A stretch of 64,000 nt of DNA from Pedosphaera sp. (GCA_028293325.1 JAQGPA010000141.1:1-64000), one strand, 5' to 3'. Positions 1 to 8,442 are shown, numbered from the stretch's first letter. Notes: generated by a model not told the origin, from the letters alone. Numbers and translations: made by a program.

Positions 1-1
1 G

Positions 2-556
2 CGGACGCCGCGCCAGACGGAGGGTCCATTTTATCCGGATCATCTGCCTTTGGACACGGACAACGACCTGATCATTGTGAATGACTCACTAACGCCCGCG
101 GTGGGCGAGGTCACGTATTTGAGCGGGCGGATTTTGGATGCGAAAGGCCAGCCCATTCGCAATGCGCTGGTGGAAATCTGGCAGGTGGATAATGGCGGGG
201 TTTACCTCAACAGCCGGGATACACACGCGGCGCGGGACAAGAATTTCCAGGGCTTCGGCCGATTCCTGACGGGTGCGAGCGGCGAATATTTGTTCCGCAC
301 CATCAAGCCGGTGCCCTATCCGGGGCGGACACGGCACATTCACTTTGCCATCAAGCTGAAGGGGCGCGAGAAGTGGACGACCCAGTGTTATGTAAAAGGT
401 GAACCGCAGAATGAACGGGATGGCGTGCTCAATGGGATCAACGATGCCAAGGCGCGGGAGTCGATTATTATTCCGTTCGCGCCAATGAAGGATTCCCGGA
501 CGGGTGAACTCGCGGCGCGGTTTGATATCGTGCTGGGTTTTACGCCGGAGGTGTGA
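2..556 (+). CDS. Intradiol ring-cleavage dioxygenase (protocatechuate 3,4-dioxygenase beta-like), 5' end outside window
   Basis: The reading frame is open to the left edge, so the true start lies outside the window. Codons before the TTG at 50 encode T-P-R-Q-T-E-G-P-F-Y-P, the usual opening of intradiol dioxygenases. The family signature (GRILDAKGQPIRNALVEIWQ) follows. Candidate ligands of the non-haem Fe(III) are visible: Tyr in VDNGGVY, Tyr in PVPYPGR and both His in RTRHIHF. Family role: oxygen-dependent cleavage of catechol-type rings between the two hydroxyls. The dienelactone hydrolase-like gene just downstream acts in the same kind of pathway, which supports an aromatic-degradation role. 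The exact substrate cannot be read, and a secreted or single-subunit variant is possible. Confidence 0.85.
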   Translation, partial: RTPRQTEGPFYPDHLPLDTDNDLIIVNDSLTPAVGEVTYLSGRILDAKGQPIRNALVEIWQVDNGGVYLNSRDTHAARDKNFQGFGRFLTGASGEYLFRTIKPVPYPGRTRHIHFAIKLKGREKWTTQCYVKGEPQNERDGVLNGINDAKARESIIIPFAPMKDSRTGELAARFDIVLGFTPEV

Positions 557-604
557 GGCGCCCCGGGAACAAACAACAACTTGGTTAATCAAAAAGGAAT
601 GGTT

Positions 605-1399
605 ATGAAACGATTGATGTTACTGCTGGTCGCCGGCTGGCTGGCGGGGCACACGGTCTCGGCGCAGGATTGGGCCAAGGCGCGGCTCGATAAATCTCCG
701 CGTCACGGAGAATGGGTGAAGGTGAAACAAGGGCAACGGGAGGTGGAATCGTTCATCACCTATCCCGAGGTGAAGGAAAAGGCGACGGCGGTGGTGGTGA
801 TTCACGAAATTTTTGGGCTCACCGATTGGGCACGGGGCGTGACGGATGAATTGGCGGAGGCGGGATATATTGCGATCGCGCCGGACCTGCTCTCGGGTTT
901 GGGCCCGAAAGGTGGCGGCACAAGCGAGCTGGGTTCGGGCGTGGGCAAGGCCATATCGTCCTTGCCACCGGAGCAAATCACGGCTGACTTGAATGCAGTG
1001 GTGGATTACGTGGCGAAGCTGCCGTCGTGCAACGGCAAGGTGGTGGTAATGGGATTCTGCTGGGGCGGCGGGCAGGCGTTTCGCTTTGCAACGAACAACA
1101 AGGAGATCAAGAGCGCGCTGGTGTTTTACGGAACGCCACCGGAAACAGAGTCCGAGTTGGCACGGATTGCGTGTCCGGTTTACGGGTTTTACGGCGGGAA
1201 TGATGCGCGAGTGAGTTCCACGGTACCGGACACGGTGGCCTTGATGAAAAAAGCCGGTAAAATTTATGAGCCGGTGATTTACGAGGGCGCGGGTCACGGG
1301 TTCATGCGCGCGGGCGAAGCGCCGGATGCCAAGGAGGCGAACAAGCAGGCGCATGACGCCGCGTGGGTGCGGGTGAAGGAAATTTTGGGAAAGTTGTGA
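605..1399 (+). CDS. Dienelactone hydrolase family protein, exported
   Basis: About 264 residues. ATG 605 is preferred over TTG 581 because an AAGGA box lies about 7 bases upstream and translation then opens with a clean signal peptide (KRLMLLLVAGWLAGHTVSA). The alpha/beta-hydrolase core is visible: the VIHEIFGLTDW strand, then the GFCWGG nucleophile elbow with Cys152, Asp200 in YGGNDARV and His231 in GAGHGF. Together these form the Cys-Asp-His triad typical of dienelactone hydrolases. The family hydrolyses carboxymethylenebutenolide to maleylacetate, but many members have other ester substrates. The gene follows the intradiol dioxygenase by about 50 bases on the same strand, so they are probably co-transcribed. 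The signal peptide suggests a periplasmic enzyme. Confidence 0.85.
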   Translation: MKRLMLLLVAGWLAGHTVSAQDWAKARLDKSPRHGEWVKVKQGQREVESFITYPEVKEKATAVVVIHEIFGLTDWARGVTDELAEAGYIAIAPDLLSGLGPKGGGTSELGSGVGKAISSLPPEQITADLNAVVDYVAKLPSCNGKVVVMGFCWGGGQAFRFATNNKEIKSALVFYGTPPETESELARIACPVYGFYGGNDARVSSTVPDTVALMKKAGKIYEPVIYEGAGHGFMRAGEAPDAKEANKQAHDAAWVRVKEILGKL

Positions 1400-1417
1400 G
1401 CCTTCGTTTTCCCGCGT

Positions 1418-1984
1418 TTACTTGCTGCCGGGCTTGATGGCGGGCGTGGCGGCGAGATCGGGCGGCAATTGGTCCGCGGGGAAGGCTTCCACATTAAGGG
1501 CGAGGAGGCTGAATGTGGGAATGCCGAGATTCACGGTTTTGTTGGAGCGGTCCACGGCCATGGCCACGCCGACAACATTGCCTTGGTGGGCGCGCACGAT
1601 GTCGATGGTTTCCTGCACGCGGCCGCCTTTGGTGACGACATCCTCCACGACAAGTATCTTTTCGCCGGGCGCAATCTTAAAGCCGCGGCGGAGAACGAGT
1701 TTGCCCTCCTCCTTTTCGACAAAAATGAAGCGGCTGCGAAGCTGGCGGGCGACTTCCTGGCCGAGCACGAGTCCGCCCATGGCCGGGGAGATGACCGTAA
1801 CGGCACCCAGCGGACGGACCTTGGCGGCGAGCGCGGCGCCGAGTTTTTCGACCGTGGGCATTTGCTGCAACGCGATGGCGCATTGAAAGAATTGGCGGCT
1901 GTGCAGGCCGCTGCGGAGCAGGAAATGGCCTTCCAGCAGGGCGCCGGTGTCGCGGAAGATTTGGAGCACTTCGTTATCGGTCAT
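1418..1984 (-). CDS. pyrE: Orotate phosphoribosyltransferase
   Basis: 188 residues, the normal size for PyrE. The PRPP-binding signature is clear (ILVVEDVVTKGG), and the N-terminal part has the usual SGLHS substrate loop. It transfers ribose-5-phosphate from PRPP to orotate to give OMP in de novo pyrimidine synthesis, in the cytoplasm. It lies convergent to the dienelactone hydrolase gene with only 18 bases between the stops. No other pyr gene is in the window, so it appears to be a stand-alone unit. Confidence 0.93.
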   Translation of the reverse strand: MTDNEVLQIFRDTGALLEGHFLLRSGLHSRQFFQCAIALQQMPTVEKLGAALAAKVRPLGAVTVISPAMGGLVLGQEVARQLRSRFIFVEKEEGKLVLRRGFKIAPGEKILVVEDVVTKGGRVQETIDIVRAHQGNVVGVAMAVDRSNKTVNLGIPTFSLLALNVEAFPADQLPPDLAATPAIKPGSK

Positions 1985-2106
1985 GGGGGAAATATTAAGT
2001 TCCGGGCGAAAAGTTCAAAGCGCAAAGTTGCGGCAGGGTTGAGGATTGAGCCTTTCACAGTCACAATTCTGTTTTCGTGTCGCGCGGCGGCGGTTAAAGT
2101 TGGGTC

Positions 2107-2760
2107 ATGCCGAAATGGTGCAAAACCATCATTGCCGTTCTGCTGTTGCCGTTATGCATCGGCGCAGTGGAGGCGTTTTGGCTGGTGCTGCGGTCCAGCG
2201 GCAATGCCACCACCATTTGGGTGGGCACGCTGTCCGGCGCCGCGTGTTGGCTGGTCATTTACCTGCTGTTGCCCAAGCCGATGTGGGTTTACGTGTTTGG
2301 CCACGAGCTGACACACGCGCTGTGGACCTGGTTGTTCGGCGGCAAGGTCAAGAAACTCAAGGTGACGTCCGGCGGCGGGCATGTGGTGGTGACCAAAAAC
2401 AACTTTCTCATTTCGTTGGCGCCGTATTTCTTTCCGCTCTACGTTGCCTTGGTGGTGCTGGTGTTCGTGCTTGGCCATTTAATATGGAATTGGGCGCCTT
2501 ATGTGGTGTGGTTTCATCTGCTGGTGGGGGCGGCGTATGCGTTTCATGTCACCCTGACGTGGCACATTTTGAAGACCGAACAGTCGGATATCACCCAGCA
2601 CGGATATTTGTTTTCGTCGGTGGTCATTTTTCTGGGAAATATGGGGGTTTTGCTCCTCGGCGTGCCGTTGTTGGCGGCGAGAGTGGGGGTTTTGACGTCG
2701 CTCGGTTGGTGGTTGGAATGCACCGGGGAGGTGCTGCACCGGCTGGGGAAGTTGTTGTGA
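2107..2760 (+). CDS. Predicted integral-membrane zinc metalloprotease-like protein (HExxH)
   Basis: 217 residues with about five hydrophobic membrane segments. After the second segment there is FGHELTHALW, an HExxH zinc-binding motif at the membrane interface as in M50 site-2 proteases. An NLIS/APYFFPLY stretch follows, resembling the part of this superfamily that packs near the active site. The family cleaves substrates inside or near the membrane, but the second-half Asp ligand motif (NxxPxxxxDG) of classical M50 proteins is not obvious. It may be a divergent member or a membrane protein with a different role. It is flanked by pyrE (divergent) and the EIIA-like gene downstream. Confidence 0.55.
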   Translation: MPKWCKTIIAVLLLPLCIGAVEAFWLVLRSSGNATTIWVGTLSGAACWLVIYLLLPKPMWVYVFGHELTHALWTWLFGGKVKKLKVTSGGGHVVVTKNNFLISLAPYFFPLYVALVVLVFVLGHLIWNWAPYVVWFHLLVGAAYAFHVTLTWHILKTEQSDITQHGYLFSSVVIFLGNMGVLLLGVPLLAARVGVLTSLGWWLECTGEVLHRLGKLL

Positions 2761-2843
2761 GCAAAGGGCCGACAGCCGGGATGTGCGGATTGCTCTTGAA
2801 TTGGCCGCCCGTTTCAGGCGAAATGCTCGGGCTGTTTTAAGCT

Positions 2844-3308
2844 ATGAATCTTGGCGACATTCTCGGTCCTGATAATATTTTGCCCGACTTGCAGGCTACC
2901 AACCGGTGGGAAGCCATAGACGAGCTGATTAATAACCTGGTCGTGACCGGGAAGATCAAGCCCGAGAACCGCGACGCCATTGCCGCCGTGGTGAAAAAGC
3001 GCGAAACCTCCATGAGCACGGGCATTGGTTTTGGGATTGGCATTCCGCACGCGTCCACGGATTTGATTTACGAAGTCGTGGGCGCTTTTGGGCGCTCGAA
3101 GAAAGGGGTCAACTTTGACGCGCTCGATAATCAGCCGGTCAACCTCGTCATGCTCTTCCTCGTTCCCCAAGGCCAATTTCAGAAACATCTCCACACGCTC
3201 GCCAATATTGCCAAGTTGCTCCACAAAAAGGAATTTCGTCAGGCATTGGAGGAAGCGCCCTCGGCGGACGCCATGTACAGGATCATCAAGGAATACGGTG
3301 GAAAATAA
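2844..3308 (+). CDS. PTS EIIA (nitrogen-PTS type) domain protein
   Basis: 154 residues forming one EIIA-fructose/Ntr-type domain. The phospho-acceptor histidine is His69 in GFGIGIPHAS, the usual position for this fold. Stand-alone EIIA-Ntr proteins (PtsN) take phosphate from NPr and regulate potassium and nitrogen functions rather than transporting sugar. No EI, HPr or transporter subunits are in the window, so a regulatory role is more likely than transport. argS follows about 75 bases downstream on the same strand. Confidence 0.8.
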   Translation: MNLGDILGPDNILPDLQATNRWEAIDELINNLVVTGKIKPENRDAIAAVVKKRETSMSTGIGFGIGIPHASTDLIYEVVGAFGRSKKGVNFDALDNQPVNLVMLFLVPQGQFQKHLHTLANIAKLLHKKEFRQALEEAPSADAMYRIIKEYGGK

Positions 3309-3383
3309 TTCCCGGCTCTGGCGCGATTGACGGTGGTCGGTTAAGTGATCTTCTGCGTCGGCAGTTGCGGCGCCCATAATTCT

Positions 3384-5159
3384 GTGTTGCTCCATAAATC
3401 CATCGAAGCACGTTTGCAAGCGGCGGTGTCGGCGGTTTTGCCGGACGCCAACACGGCGTCTGTCCTCGTCCGTCCCTGTCCCGACCCCAAGTTTGGCGAT
3501 TACCAGACCAACGCACTCATGGCGCTGGCCAAGGAACGCAAGCTGAACCCGCGGCAACTCGCCACGGATGTGCTGGCGAAGCTGGATGTCAGCGAATGGT
3601 GCGAGCCGGTGGAAATTGCCGGCGCCGGGTTCTTGAATTTTCGATTGAAGACCGCCGCGGTGGCCAATACGCTGGAGTCCGCAGCCAAGGGCGAGCATTT
3701 GTTCTTCGAAAAGGTCGCGCAACCGCGCACGGTGGTGATTGATTTCAGCTCGCCGAATGTTGCCAAGCCAATGCACGTGGGCCATATCCGGTCCACGATC
3801 CTGGGCGATTCCCTCGCGCGCGTGTTGCGGCTGCTGGGGCATCGGGTCATTACGGATAATCATATCGGCGATTGGGGCACGCAGTTCGGCAAATTGCTGG
3901 TCGGTTGGAAAACTCAACTCAACCGTGCCGCACTTCAGGCCGATCCCATCGCGGAAATGGAGCGTCTTTATAAAGCCATCAACGCGGCGGGCGAAGCGGA
4001 CCCGGCGGTGCTCGAAAGGGCGCGGCAGGAATTGGTGAAGTTGCAGCAGGGTGATGAGGAGAATCTCGGCATCTGGCGCGAGATGATCCAGCTTTCCGAG
4101 GTCCAGTTTACGACGATTTACAATCGGCTGGGGATTAAGTTCGATTACGCGCTGGGCGAGAGTTTCTATAATCCGTTTCTCAAAGGCGTGGTGCAGGAAT
4201 TGCGCGACAAAGGAATTGCGAGAGAGAGCGAAGGTGCCATCGCGGTGTTTTCCGACGGCTCGCTGCCACCCAAGCAGGATCCTTTCCTCAAACAGGAGGA
4301 TGGCGAGTGGAAGCCGAACCCCGCGCTGATCCAAAAGAGCGATGGCGCGGCGAATTATGCGACCACAGACCTCGCCACGCTGGCGTACCGATTGGAAACC
4401 TGGCATCCCGCTGAGATCGTCTATGTGACCGATGGCCGGCAGCTGCTGCATTTCCAGCAGATTTTTGCGATTTTCAAACGCTGGCATCCCGAAGCGCAGA
4501 CGAAGCTGGCGCATGTCTGGTTCGGCTCCATTCTCGGCGAGGACGGCAAGCCCTTCAAAACCCGCTCCGGCGAAACCGTGCGGCTCGCCGACCTGCTCGA
4601 TGAAGCCGAGGAGCGGGCCTTAAAAGTGGTTTCAGAGAAGAATCCGGAGTTGCCCGAGGCCCAACGCCGGGAGATTGCGCGTGCGGTCGGACTGGGCGCC
4701 ATCAAATACGCCGACCTGGTGCCGAATCGGCAGAGCGATTACATCTTCAGTTGGGACAAGATGCTGGCGTTGCATGGTAACACCGCGCCGTATTTGCAAT
4801 ATGCCTACGCGCGCATCAGCAGTATTTTCCGCAAGGGCGGTGTGGAATCCGGCGCTGCCGCCAACACGGGTGGTCATGTTCCGGTCATTCTTGCCGCTCC
4901 CCAGGAAACCACACTGGCGCGTCATCTGCTCAACTTTGATTTCGTGCTGAACGCCATGGCAGACGAATATCGCCCGAACTTCCTTTGTAATTATCTTTAC
5001 GAACTCGCCGGTCATTTCGCCGGGTTCTACGAAAATTGTCCCGTGCTGAAAGCGGAACCGGCCGAACGCGCCTCGCGGCTCGTGCTGTGCGCCCTGACAG
5101 CATTGGTGTTGAAACAGGGACTTGAAATTCTGGGGATTGAAACGCTGGAGCAGATGTAG
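3384..5159 (+). CDS. argS: Arginyl-tRNA synthetase
   Basis: Class I aminoacyl-tRNA synthetase that charges tRNA-Arg. The N-terminal tRNA D-loop-binding (Add) domain is followed by the HIGH-type ATP motif in KPMHVGHIRST and the typical DNHIGDWGTQFG. The anticodon-binding domain runs to the C-terminus, with the family end ...LEILGIETLEQM. The start is ambiguous: the frame is open from GTG 3345, but homologue-like sequence (LLHKSIEARLQ) begins at GTG 3384/TTG 3387, and no strong ribosome-binding site decides. The last 63 bases of the gene are repeated at 6060-6122. Confidence 0.92.
   Translation: MLLHKSIEARLQAAVSAVLPDANTASVLVRPCPDPKFGDYQTNALMALAKERKLNPRQLATDVLAKLDVSEWCEPVEIAGAGFLNFRLKTAAVANTLESAAKGEHLFFEKVAQPRTVVIDFSSPNVAKPMHVGHIRSTILGDSLARVLRLLGHRVITDNHIGDWGTQFGKLLVGWKTQLNRAALQADPIAEMERLYKAINAAGEADPAVLERARQELVKLQQGDEENLGIWREMIQLSEVQFTTIYNRLGIKFDYALGESFYNPFLKGVVQELRDKGIARESEGAIAVFSDGSLPPKQDPFLKQEDGEWKPNPALIQKSDGAANYATTDLATLAYRLETWHPAEIVYVTDGRQLLHFQQIFAIFKRWHPEAQTKLAHVWFGSILGEDGKPFKTRSGETVRLADLLDEAEERALKVVSEKNPELPEAQRREIARAVGLGAIKYADLVPNRQSDYIFSWDKMLALHGNTAPYLQYAYARISSIFRKGGVESGAAANTGGHVPVILAAPQETTLARHLLNFDFVLNAMADEYRPNFLCNYLYELAGHFAGFYENCPVLKAEPAERASRLVLCALTALVLKQGLEILGIETLEQM
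5097..5159 (+). repeat. Direct repeat copy 1: 3' end of argS
   Basis: The last 63 bases of argS including its TAG stop. They match 6060-6122 with two differences by eye (T/A at 5109/6072 and G/A near the end, at the codon before Gln-Met-stop). In the argS frame these are a Leu/Met change and a silent Glu change, so the second copy also looks like a genuine argS end. Confidence 0.95.
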
Positions 5160-5289
5160 TCTTTAAGCCGCTTAAAACGAAACGTTTTCTTTTGTTGCTT
5201 TTTCCCCGCCCGCTGGTATCAATGGTAAACAATTTTTCCTGCTGTGGAGGACTTTTACTGCGCCCGGAAAATTCAGAAAGACTATTCTA

Positions 5290-6000
5290 ATGAGGAAACT
5301 ATTTTTTTCAGCGGCCTTCGCTTTCGTGATGGCCGCATCGGCACAGGCTCAAATCACGCTCGCCAAATGGGGCTTTGAAGTTCATGTTCCCCCATCTGGA
5401 TTTACCAACTCAACCGTTTCAGGGCTTAGTCCGGACGTGGGCAGCGGCACAGCATCCTCTTTTCATGCCAATCCTGCCACTGCTAACAATAGTTTCCCTG
5501 GAAACGGTTCCGCTAATTCTTTGAATACGGATCGCTGGACCATTGGTGATTATTATCAATTCCAACTTAGCACTGTAGGATACTCCGGCATTTCCCTCTC
5601 GTTCGACCAAGCCAGCCTCTGGACCGGTTCCAAAAAATTCAATCTTTCCTATAGCACTGACGGTTCATTATTTACAACTTTCGCGACGGATTATCTGGTC
5701 CTGACAAATTCGAACTCTGCCAATAATAGCGGTTCCGGTTTTGCCACCTCGTTCTGGAATGCGACCACGCTGCAATCAGCCTTTTCCCTGTCCTTTGATC
5801 TTAGCTCTGTTGGGTCCATCAATAATGCTTCATCCGTTTTTTTCCGTTTGGTGAGTGATGAAATTCCTAGCGGCCCTTCGGACAGAAATTGGGTTGACAA
5901 CTTCACCGTCACTGCCGCTCAAGTCCCGGAACCGCAAAGCCTTTTTCCTCTTGGTGGTTTGGGTTTGCTGGCTTGGAATTATTTGCGGCGGCGGAAATGA
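5290..6000 (+). CDS. PEP-CTERM sorting domain protein 1
   Basis: 236 residues. It has a signal peptide (KLFFSAAFAFVMAASAQA), a Ser/Thr/Asn/Gly-rich secreted body, and a C-terminal tripartite tail: VPEP, then a hydrophobic stretch (LFPLGGLGLLAWNYL), then RRRK. This is the PEP-CTERM signal, recognised by exosortase at the inner membrane and usually tied to exopolysaccharide-producing bacteria. No exosortase gene is in the window, so sorting would depend on one elsewhere. The body has no recognised domain. The gene sits exactly between two copies of the argS 3' end. A strong terminator follows at 6020. Confidence 0.85.
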   Translation: MRKLFFSAAFAFVMAASAQAQITLAKWGFEVHVPPSGFTNSTVSGLSPDVGSGTASSFHANPATANNSFPGNGSANSLNTDRWTIGDYYQFQLSTVGYSGISLSFDQASLWTGSKKFNLSYSTDGSLFTTFATDYLVLTNSNSANNSGSGFATSFWNATTLQSAFSLSFDLSSVGSINNASSVFFRLVSDEIPSGPSDRNWVDNFTVTAAQVPEPQSLFPLGGLGLLAWNYLRRRK

Positions 6001-6019
6001 TTCCTTCTGCTTTCCAACA

Positions 6020-6057
6020 AAAAGGGCGCCGTTTGATCTGCGCCCTTTTGCTTTTTT
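6020..6057 (+). terminator. Rho-independent terminator after PEP-CTERM gene 1
   Basis: Perfect 10-bp stem AAAAGGGCGC (6020-6029) and GCGCCCTTTT (6040-6049) with a 10-base loop, followed by GCTTTTTT. It lies 20 bases after the stop codon. Confidence 0.85.
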
Positions 6058-6059
6058 AA

Positions 6060-6122
6060 ACAGCATTGGTGATGAAACAGGGACTTGAAATTCTGGGGAT
6101 TGAAACGCTGGAACAGATGTAG
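6060..6122 (+). repeat. Direct repeat copy 2: orphan argS 3' end
   Basis: A 63-base near-exact copy of 5097-5159 (two mismatches), ending in the same stop codon. It has no gene body in front of it and directly follows the terminator of PEP-CTERM gene 1. Confidence 0.95.
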
Positions 6123-6236
6123 CCATCTTCATTGGCTAAGTGTGTCGGGATCACCACCTTGAGCATTTTAATACATTTTTAATGCGGTTTCTCCGTGGCC
6201 GCTGTTCGATTTCGGAGTGTTTTGAAACTTTTTTGC

Positions 6237-6253
6237 TTGGCACGGATACTGCT
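6237..6253 (+). promoter_or_regulatory. Candidate sigma-54 (-24/-12) promoter
   Basis: TTGGCACGGATACTGCT matches the RpoN consensus TGGCACG-N4-TTGCW in all fixed positions but one (C for T at the first base of the -12 element), with the right GG-to-GC spacing. It lies about 115 bases upstream of PEP-CTERM gene 2. In some bacteria PEP-CTERM genes are controlled by the PrsK/PrsR two-component system together with RpoN, so the placement makes sense. Confidence 0.5.
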
Positions 6254-6367
6254 GAAATCCCCCAACTCGGTTGCTGTTTCAGTTGTTGATGTTGGTATCT
6301 TTCGGAAATCAGAAGAGCCCGCGTTTGATTAGTTCAACCGGGTGGAAACTAGAAAACCTGCTGTCGC

Positions 6368-7156
6368 ATGAAAAAACTTTTCGCTCTGTTCGGAGTCATC
6401 GTCGTCATGGCTTCCGTTGCCCAAGCCCAAATTCTCTTTTCCAGCGGAACTTACAATCAAAATTTCAATTCTTTGTCTGGGGCAGGCCCTGCCAACGTCT
6501 GGACAGATAATTCCACGCTGTTGGGATGGTACGCCTCACAATCCGTGGGGACCTTCCCGGGAACTTATCGCGGAACCAACGGCAACAGTGCTACCGCCGC
6601 GCTTTATAGCTATGGAACCACGGGTTCCAGTGAGAGGGCTCTGGGTTCGCTTTCTTCCGGAACTCCCGGCAACATAGCCTATGGTGCGAGATTCCAGAAT
6701 GATACCGGGCTCACGTTGGGAAGTTTTCACGTTTCCTACACCGGCGAACAATGGCGCAACGGGGGAAATACCAGTGCTCAGCCCTTAACTTTTTCCTACC
6801 AGGTCAGCAACGGCCCGCTCACAAGTTCGGACGCCGCCGGTGCTCAATCTTGGACTACGTTTGCTGCGTTGACGTTTACGAGCCCGACTGTCGGTGCCAC
6901 TGCGGGCCAGTTGGACGGGAATAACTCTCTTAATGAGTCGCTTATCAGTGCGGACATCACCGACCTCACTATTGGCCCGGGGCAGGAACTTTTCATTCGC
7001 TGGTTCGATCTCAACGACGCCGGCAACGATCATGGCCTGGCAGTGGATGATCTGGCGGTCACTTTTTCGCCTGTGGTTGCGCCCGAGCCCTCCACACTGG
7101 CAGTGACCGGCATCGGTCTGGCGTGCCTGCTTTTTCTCCGCCGGCGGAATAATTAA
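6368..7156 (+). CDS. PEP-CTERM sorting domain protein 2
   Basis: 262 residues with a signal peptide (KKLFALFGVIVVMASVAQA), a Gly/Ser/Thr-rich extracellular body, and the C-terminal signal APEPSTLAVTGIGLACLLFLRRRNN: PEP, hydrophobic helix, then a basic end. The body has alternating beta-strand-like stretches (LGSFHVSYTGEQWRN, GPGQELFIRWFDLNDAG) like other secreted verrucomicrobial PEP-CTERM proteins, with no known catalytic domain. It should be exported and handed to exosortase. A sigma-54-like promoter lies upstream and a strong terminator downstream, so it is probably a single-gene unit. It shares leader and tail type with the gene at 5290 but is not a close copy. Confidence 0.85.
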   Translation: MKKLFALFGVIVVMASVAQAQILFSSGTYNQNFNSLSGAGPANVWTDNSTLLGWYASQSVGTFPGTYRGTNGNSATAALYSYGTTGSSERALGSLSSGTPGNIAYGARFQNDTGLTLGSFHVSYTGEQWRNGGNTSAQPLTFSYQVSNGPLTSSDAAGAQSWTTFAALTFTSPTVGATAGQLDGNNSLNESLISADITDLTIGPGQELFIRWFDLNDAGNDHGLAVDDLAVTFSPVVAPEPSTLAVTGIGLACLLFLRRRNN

Positions 7157-7172
7157 GTTTTCCAATCTATGA

Positions 7173-7206
7173 CAAAACGCGCAGGCCTGCCCTGCGCGTT
7201 TTGCTC
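7173..7206 (+). terminator. Rho-independent terminator after PEP-CTERM gene 2
   Basis: A 13-bp perfect stem CAAAACGCGCAGG (7173-7185) and CCTGCGCGTTTTG (7191-7203) with a 5-base loop, followed by CTCTTCT. It starts about 16 bases after the stop. Confidence 0.8.
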
Positions 7207-7218
7207 TTCTGCAACAAT

Positions 7219-7255
7219 CAAAAAAGGCCGTGCACCTGCACGGCCTTTTATTTTC
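7219..7255 (-). terminator. Bidirectional terminator downstream of dnaN
   Basis: Stem AAAAGGCCGTG (7222-7232) and CACGGCCTTTT (7239-7249) around a 6-base loop, with an A-run on one side and TTTTATTTT on the other. It can therefore stop transcription from both dnaN (minus) and the PEP-CTERM gene (plus). Confidence 0.75.
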
Positions 7256-7271
7256 AAATCGAAATCCTCGT

Positions 7272-8381
7272 TCAACTCAGTCGCATCGGCATGACCACGT
7301 AGAGGAACGGGCCGTTGATCTTCAGGACGCCGGGGCTGAGTTCGTCAATCAATTCGAGGAAAACCTCATCGTTCGACAGCGCATTGAGCGGATCAATCAT
7401 GTACTTGGGATTGAAGGCAATGGCCATTTCCTTCCCTTTGTAATTGATCGCCAGGCTTTCGCGCGCTTCGCCGACTTCCGGCGAGTTGGCCGTGATGGCC
7501 AGATTGTTCTTGGTGAACGCCAGCTTCACGGAGTTGGACTTCTCGCTCGTCATGATCTCAGCGCGCCGTAGCGCATGCAGAAATTCCTCGCGGCCCAGTG
7601 CCACCCGCTCCTTCGGCTCGCCCGGAATAACCTGTCGATAATTGGGATAATTCCCCTCAATCAACTTGGAGATGATCAAGATGGAAAAGCCCTTTTCATC
7701 CTTCAACGTGAAGGAAGCCTGATTGTCGGAGTAACGCAACTCGACTTCGCCCTTGTCCTGAAGCAGCCGGTTCAACTCATTCACCGCCTTGGCGGGAACA
7801 ATAAATTCTCCCTGGCTCTTCTCGGTCACGTCCACTTCTTCATCCACCAGCGCCAGCCGGCGTCCATCGGTGGCCACCATGGTCATCTTGTGCTCCTTCA
7901 GGCTGATAAAAATCCCATTCAACACATAGCGCGATTCATCGGTCGAGATGGCAAACGAGGTCTTCTTCATCATCCCTTTGACCTTTTCCTGCGGGAGGAC
8001 GACCTTCTTGTCTTCCTTAAACTTGGGCAGCGGCGGAAATTCATCCGCGCTCAGTCCGTTGATCTTGTAAAACGAAGCGCCGGAACGGACGCTGCAGGTG
8101 TTCTTTTCATCCACTTCGATCTCAATCTCCGGATTGTTCAGCTCGCGGATGATGCCAAATAGCTTCTTGACCGGCACGGTGGTCGCGCCGCCCTGCTTCA
8201 CGCTGGCCTCCACGCCGCACGAAACCGTCACATCCAGGTCGGTGGCGGTCAGTTCCAGCCGGTTGTTCTCCGCGCGCAGCAAAACATTGGACAAGATCGG
8301 CAGCGTCGTCCGGGTGCTGACGACATTTTGCACTGCTTGCAGGCCATTGATGATTTGCTCTTTCGAGATGGTTAGATTCAT
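7272..8381 (-). CDS. dnaN: DNA polymerase III beta subunit (sliding clamp)
   Basis: 369 residues, the normal length for the clamp, built from three similar domains. It opens with MNLTISKEQIINGLQAVQNVV...TTLPILSNVLL and ends with the conserved VVMPMRLS, where the C-terminal M-P-M-R-L forms part of the protein-binding pocket. As a ring-shaped dimer it tethers polymerase to DNA. dnaA and recF are not neighbours here; the gene is bounded by a cysteine desulfurase upstream and PEP-CTERM genes downstream. Its roughly 200-bp upstream gap holds one consensus DnaA box. Confidence 0.95.
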   Translation of the reverse strand: MNLTISKEQIINGLQAVQNVVSTRTTLPILSNVLLRAENNRLELTATDLDVTVSCGVEASVKQGGATTVPVKKLFGIIRELNNPEIEIEVDEKNTCSVRSGASFYKINGLSADEFPPLPKFKEDKKVVLPQEKVKGMMKKTSFAISTDESRYVLNGIFISLKEHKMTMVATDGRRLALVDEEVDVTEKSQGEFIVPAKAVNELNRLLQDKGEVELRYSDNQASFTLKDEKGFSILIISKLIEGNYPNYRQVIPGEPKERVALGREEFLHALRRAEIMTSEKSNSVKLAFTKNNLAITANSPEVGEARESLAINYKGKEMAIAFNPKYMIDPLNALSNDEVFLELIDELSPGVLKINGPFLYVVMPMRLS

Positions 8382-8433
8382 TGGACCCTTAATAGTATCT
8401 GTCTATCCTGAAATTATTCTTATTATTAAGGGT

Positions 8434-8442
8434 TGTGAATAA
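8434..8442 (-). promoter_or_regulatory. Single consensus DnaA box upstream of dnaN
   Basis: TTATTCACA on the minus strand fits the TTATNCACA consensus, about 53 bases upstream of the dnaN start. Only one such box was noticed, so autoregulation by DnaA is a possibility but an origin is not supported. Confidence 0.35.

Noticed and set aside
2814-4514. 566-residue open frame on the minus strand
   Set aside because: Antisense to the EIIA-like gene and argS; composition is that of a shadow frame.
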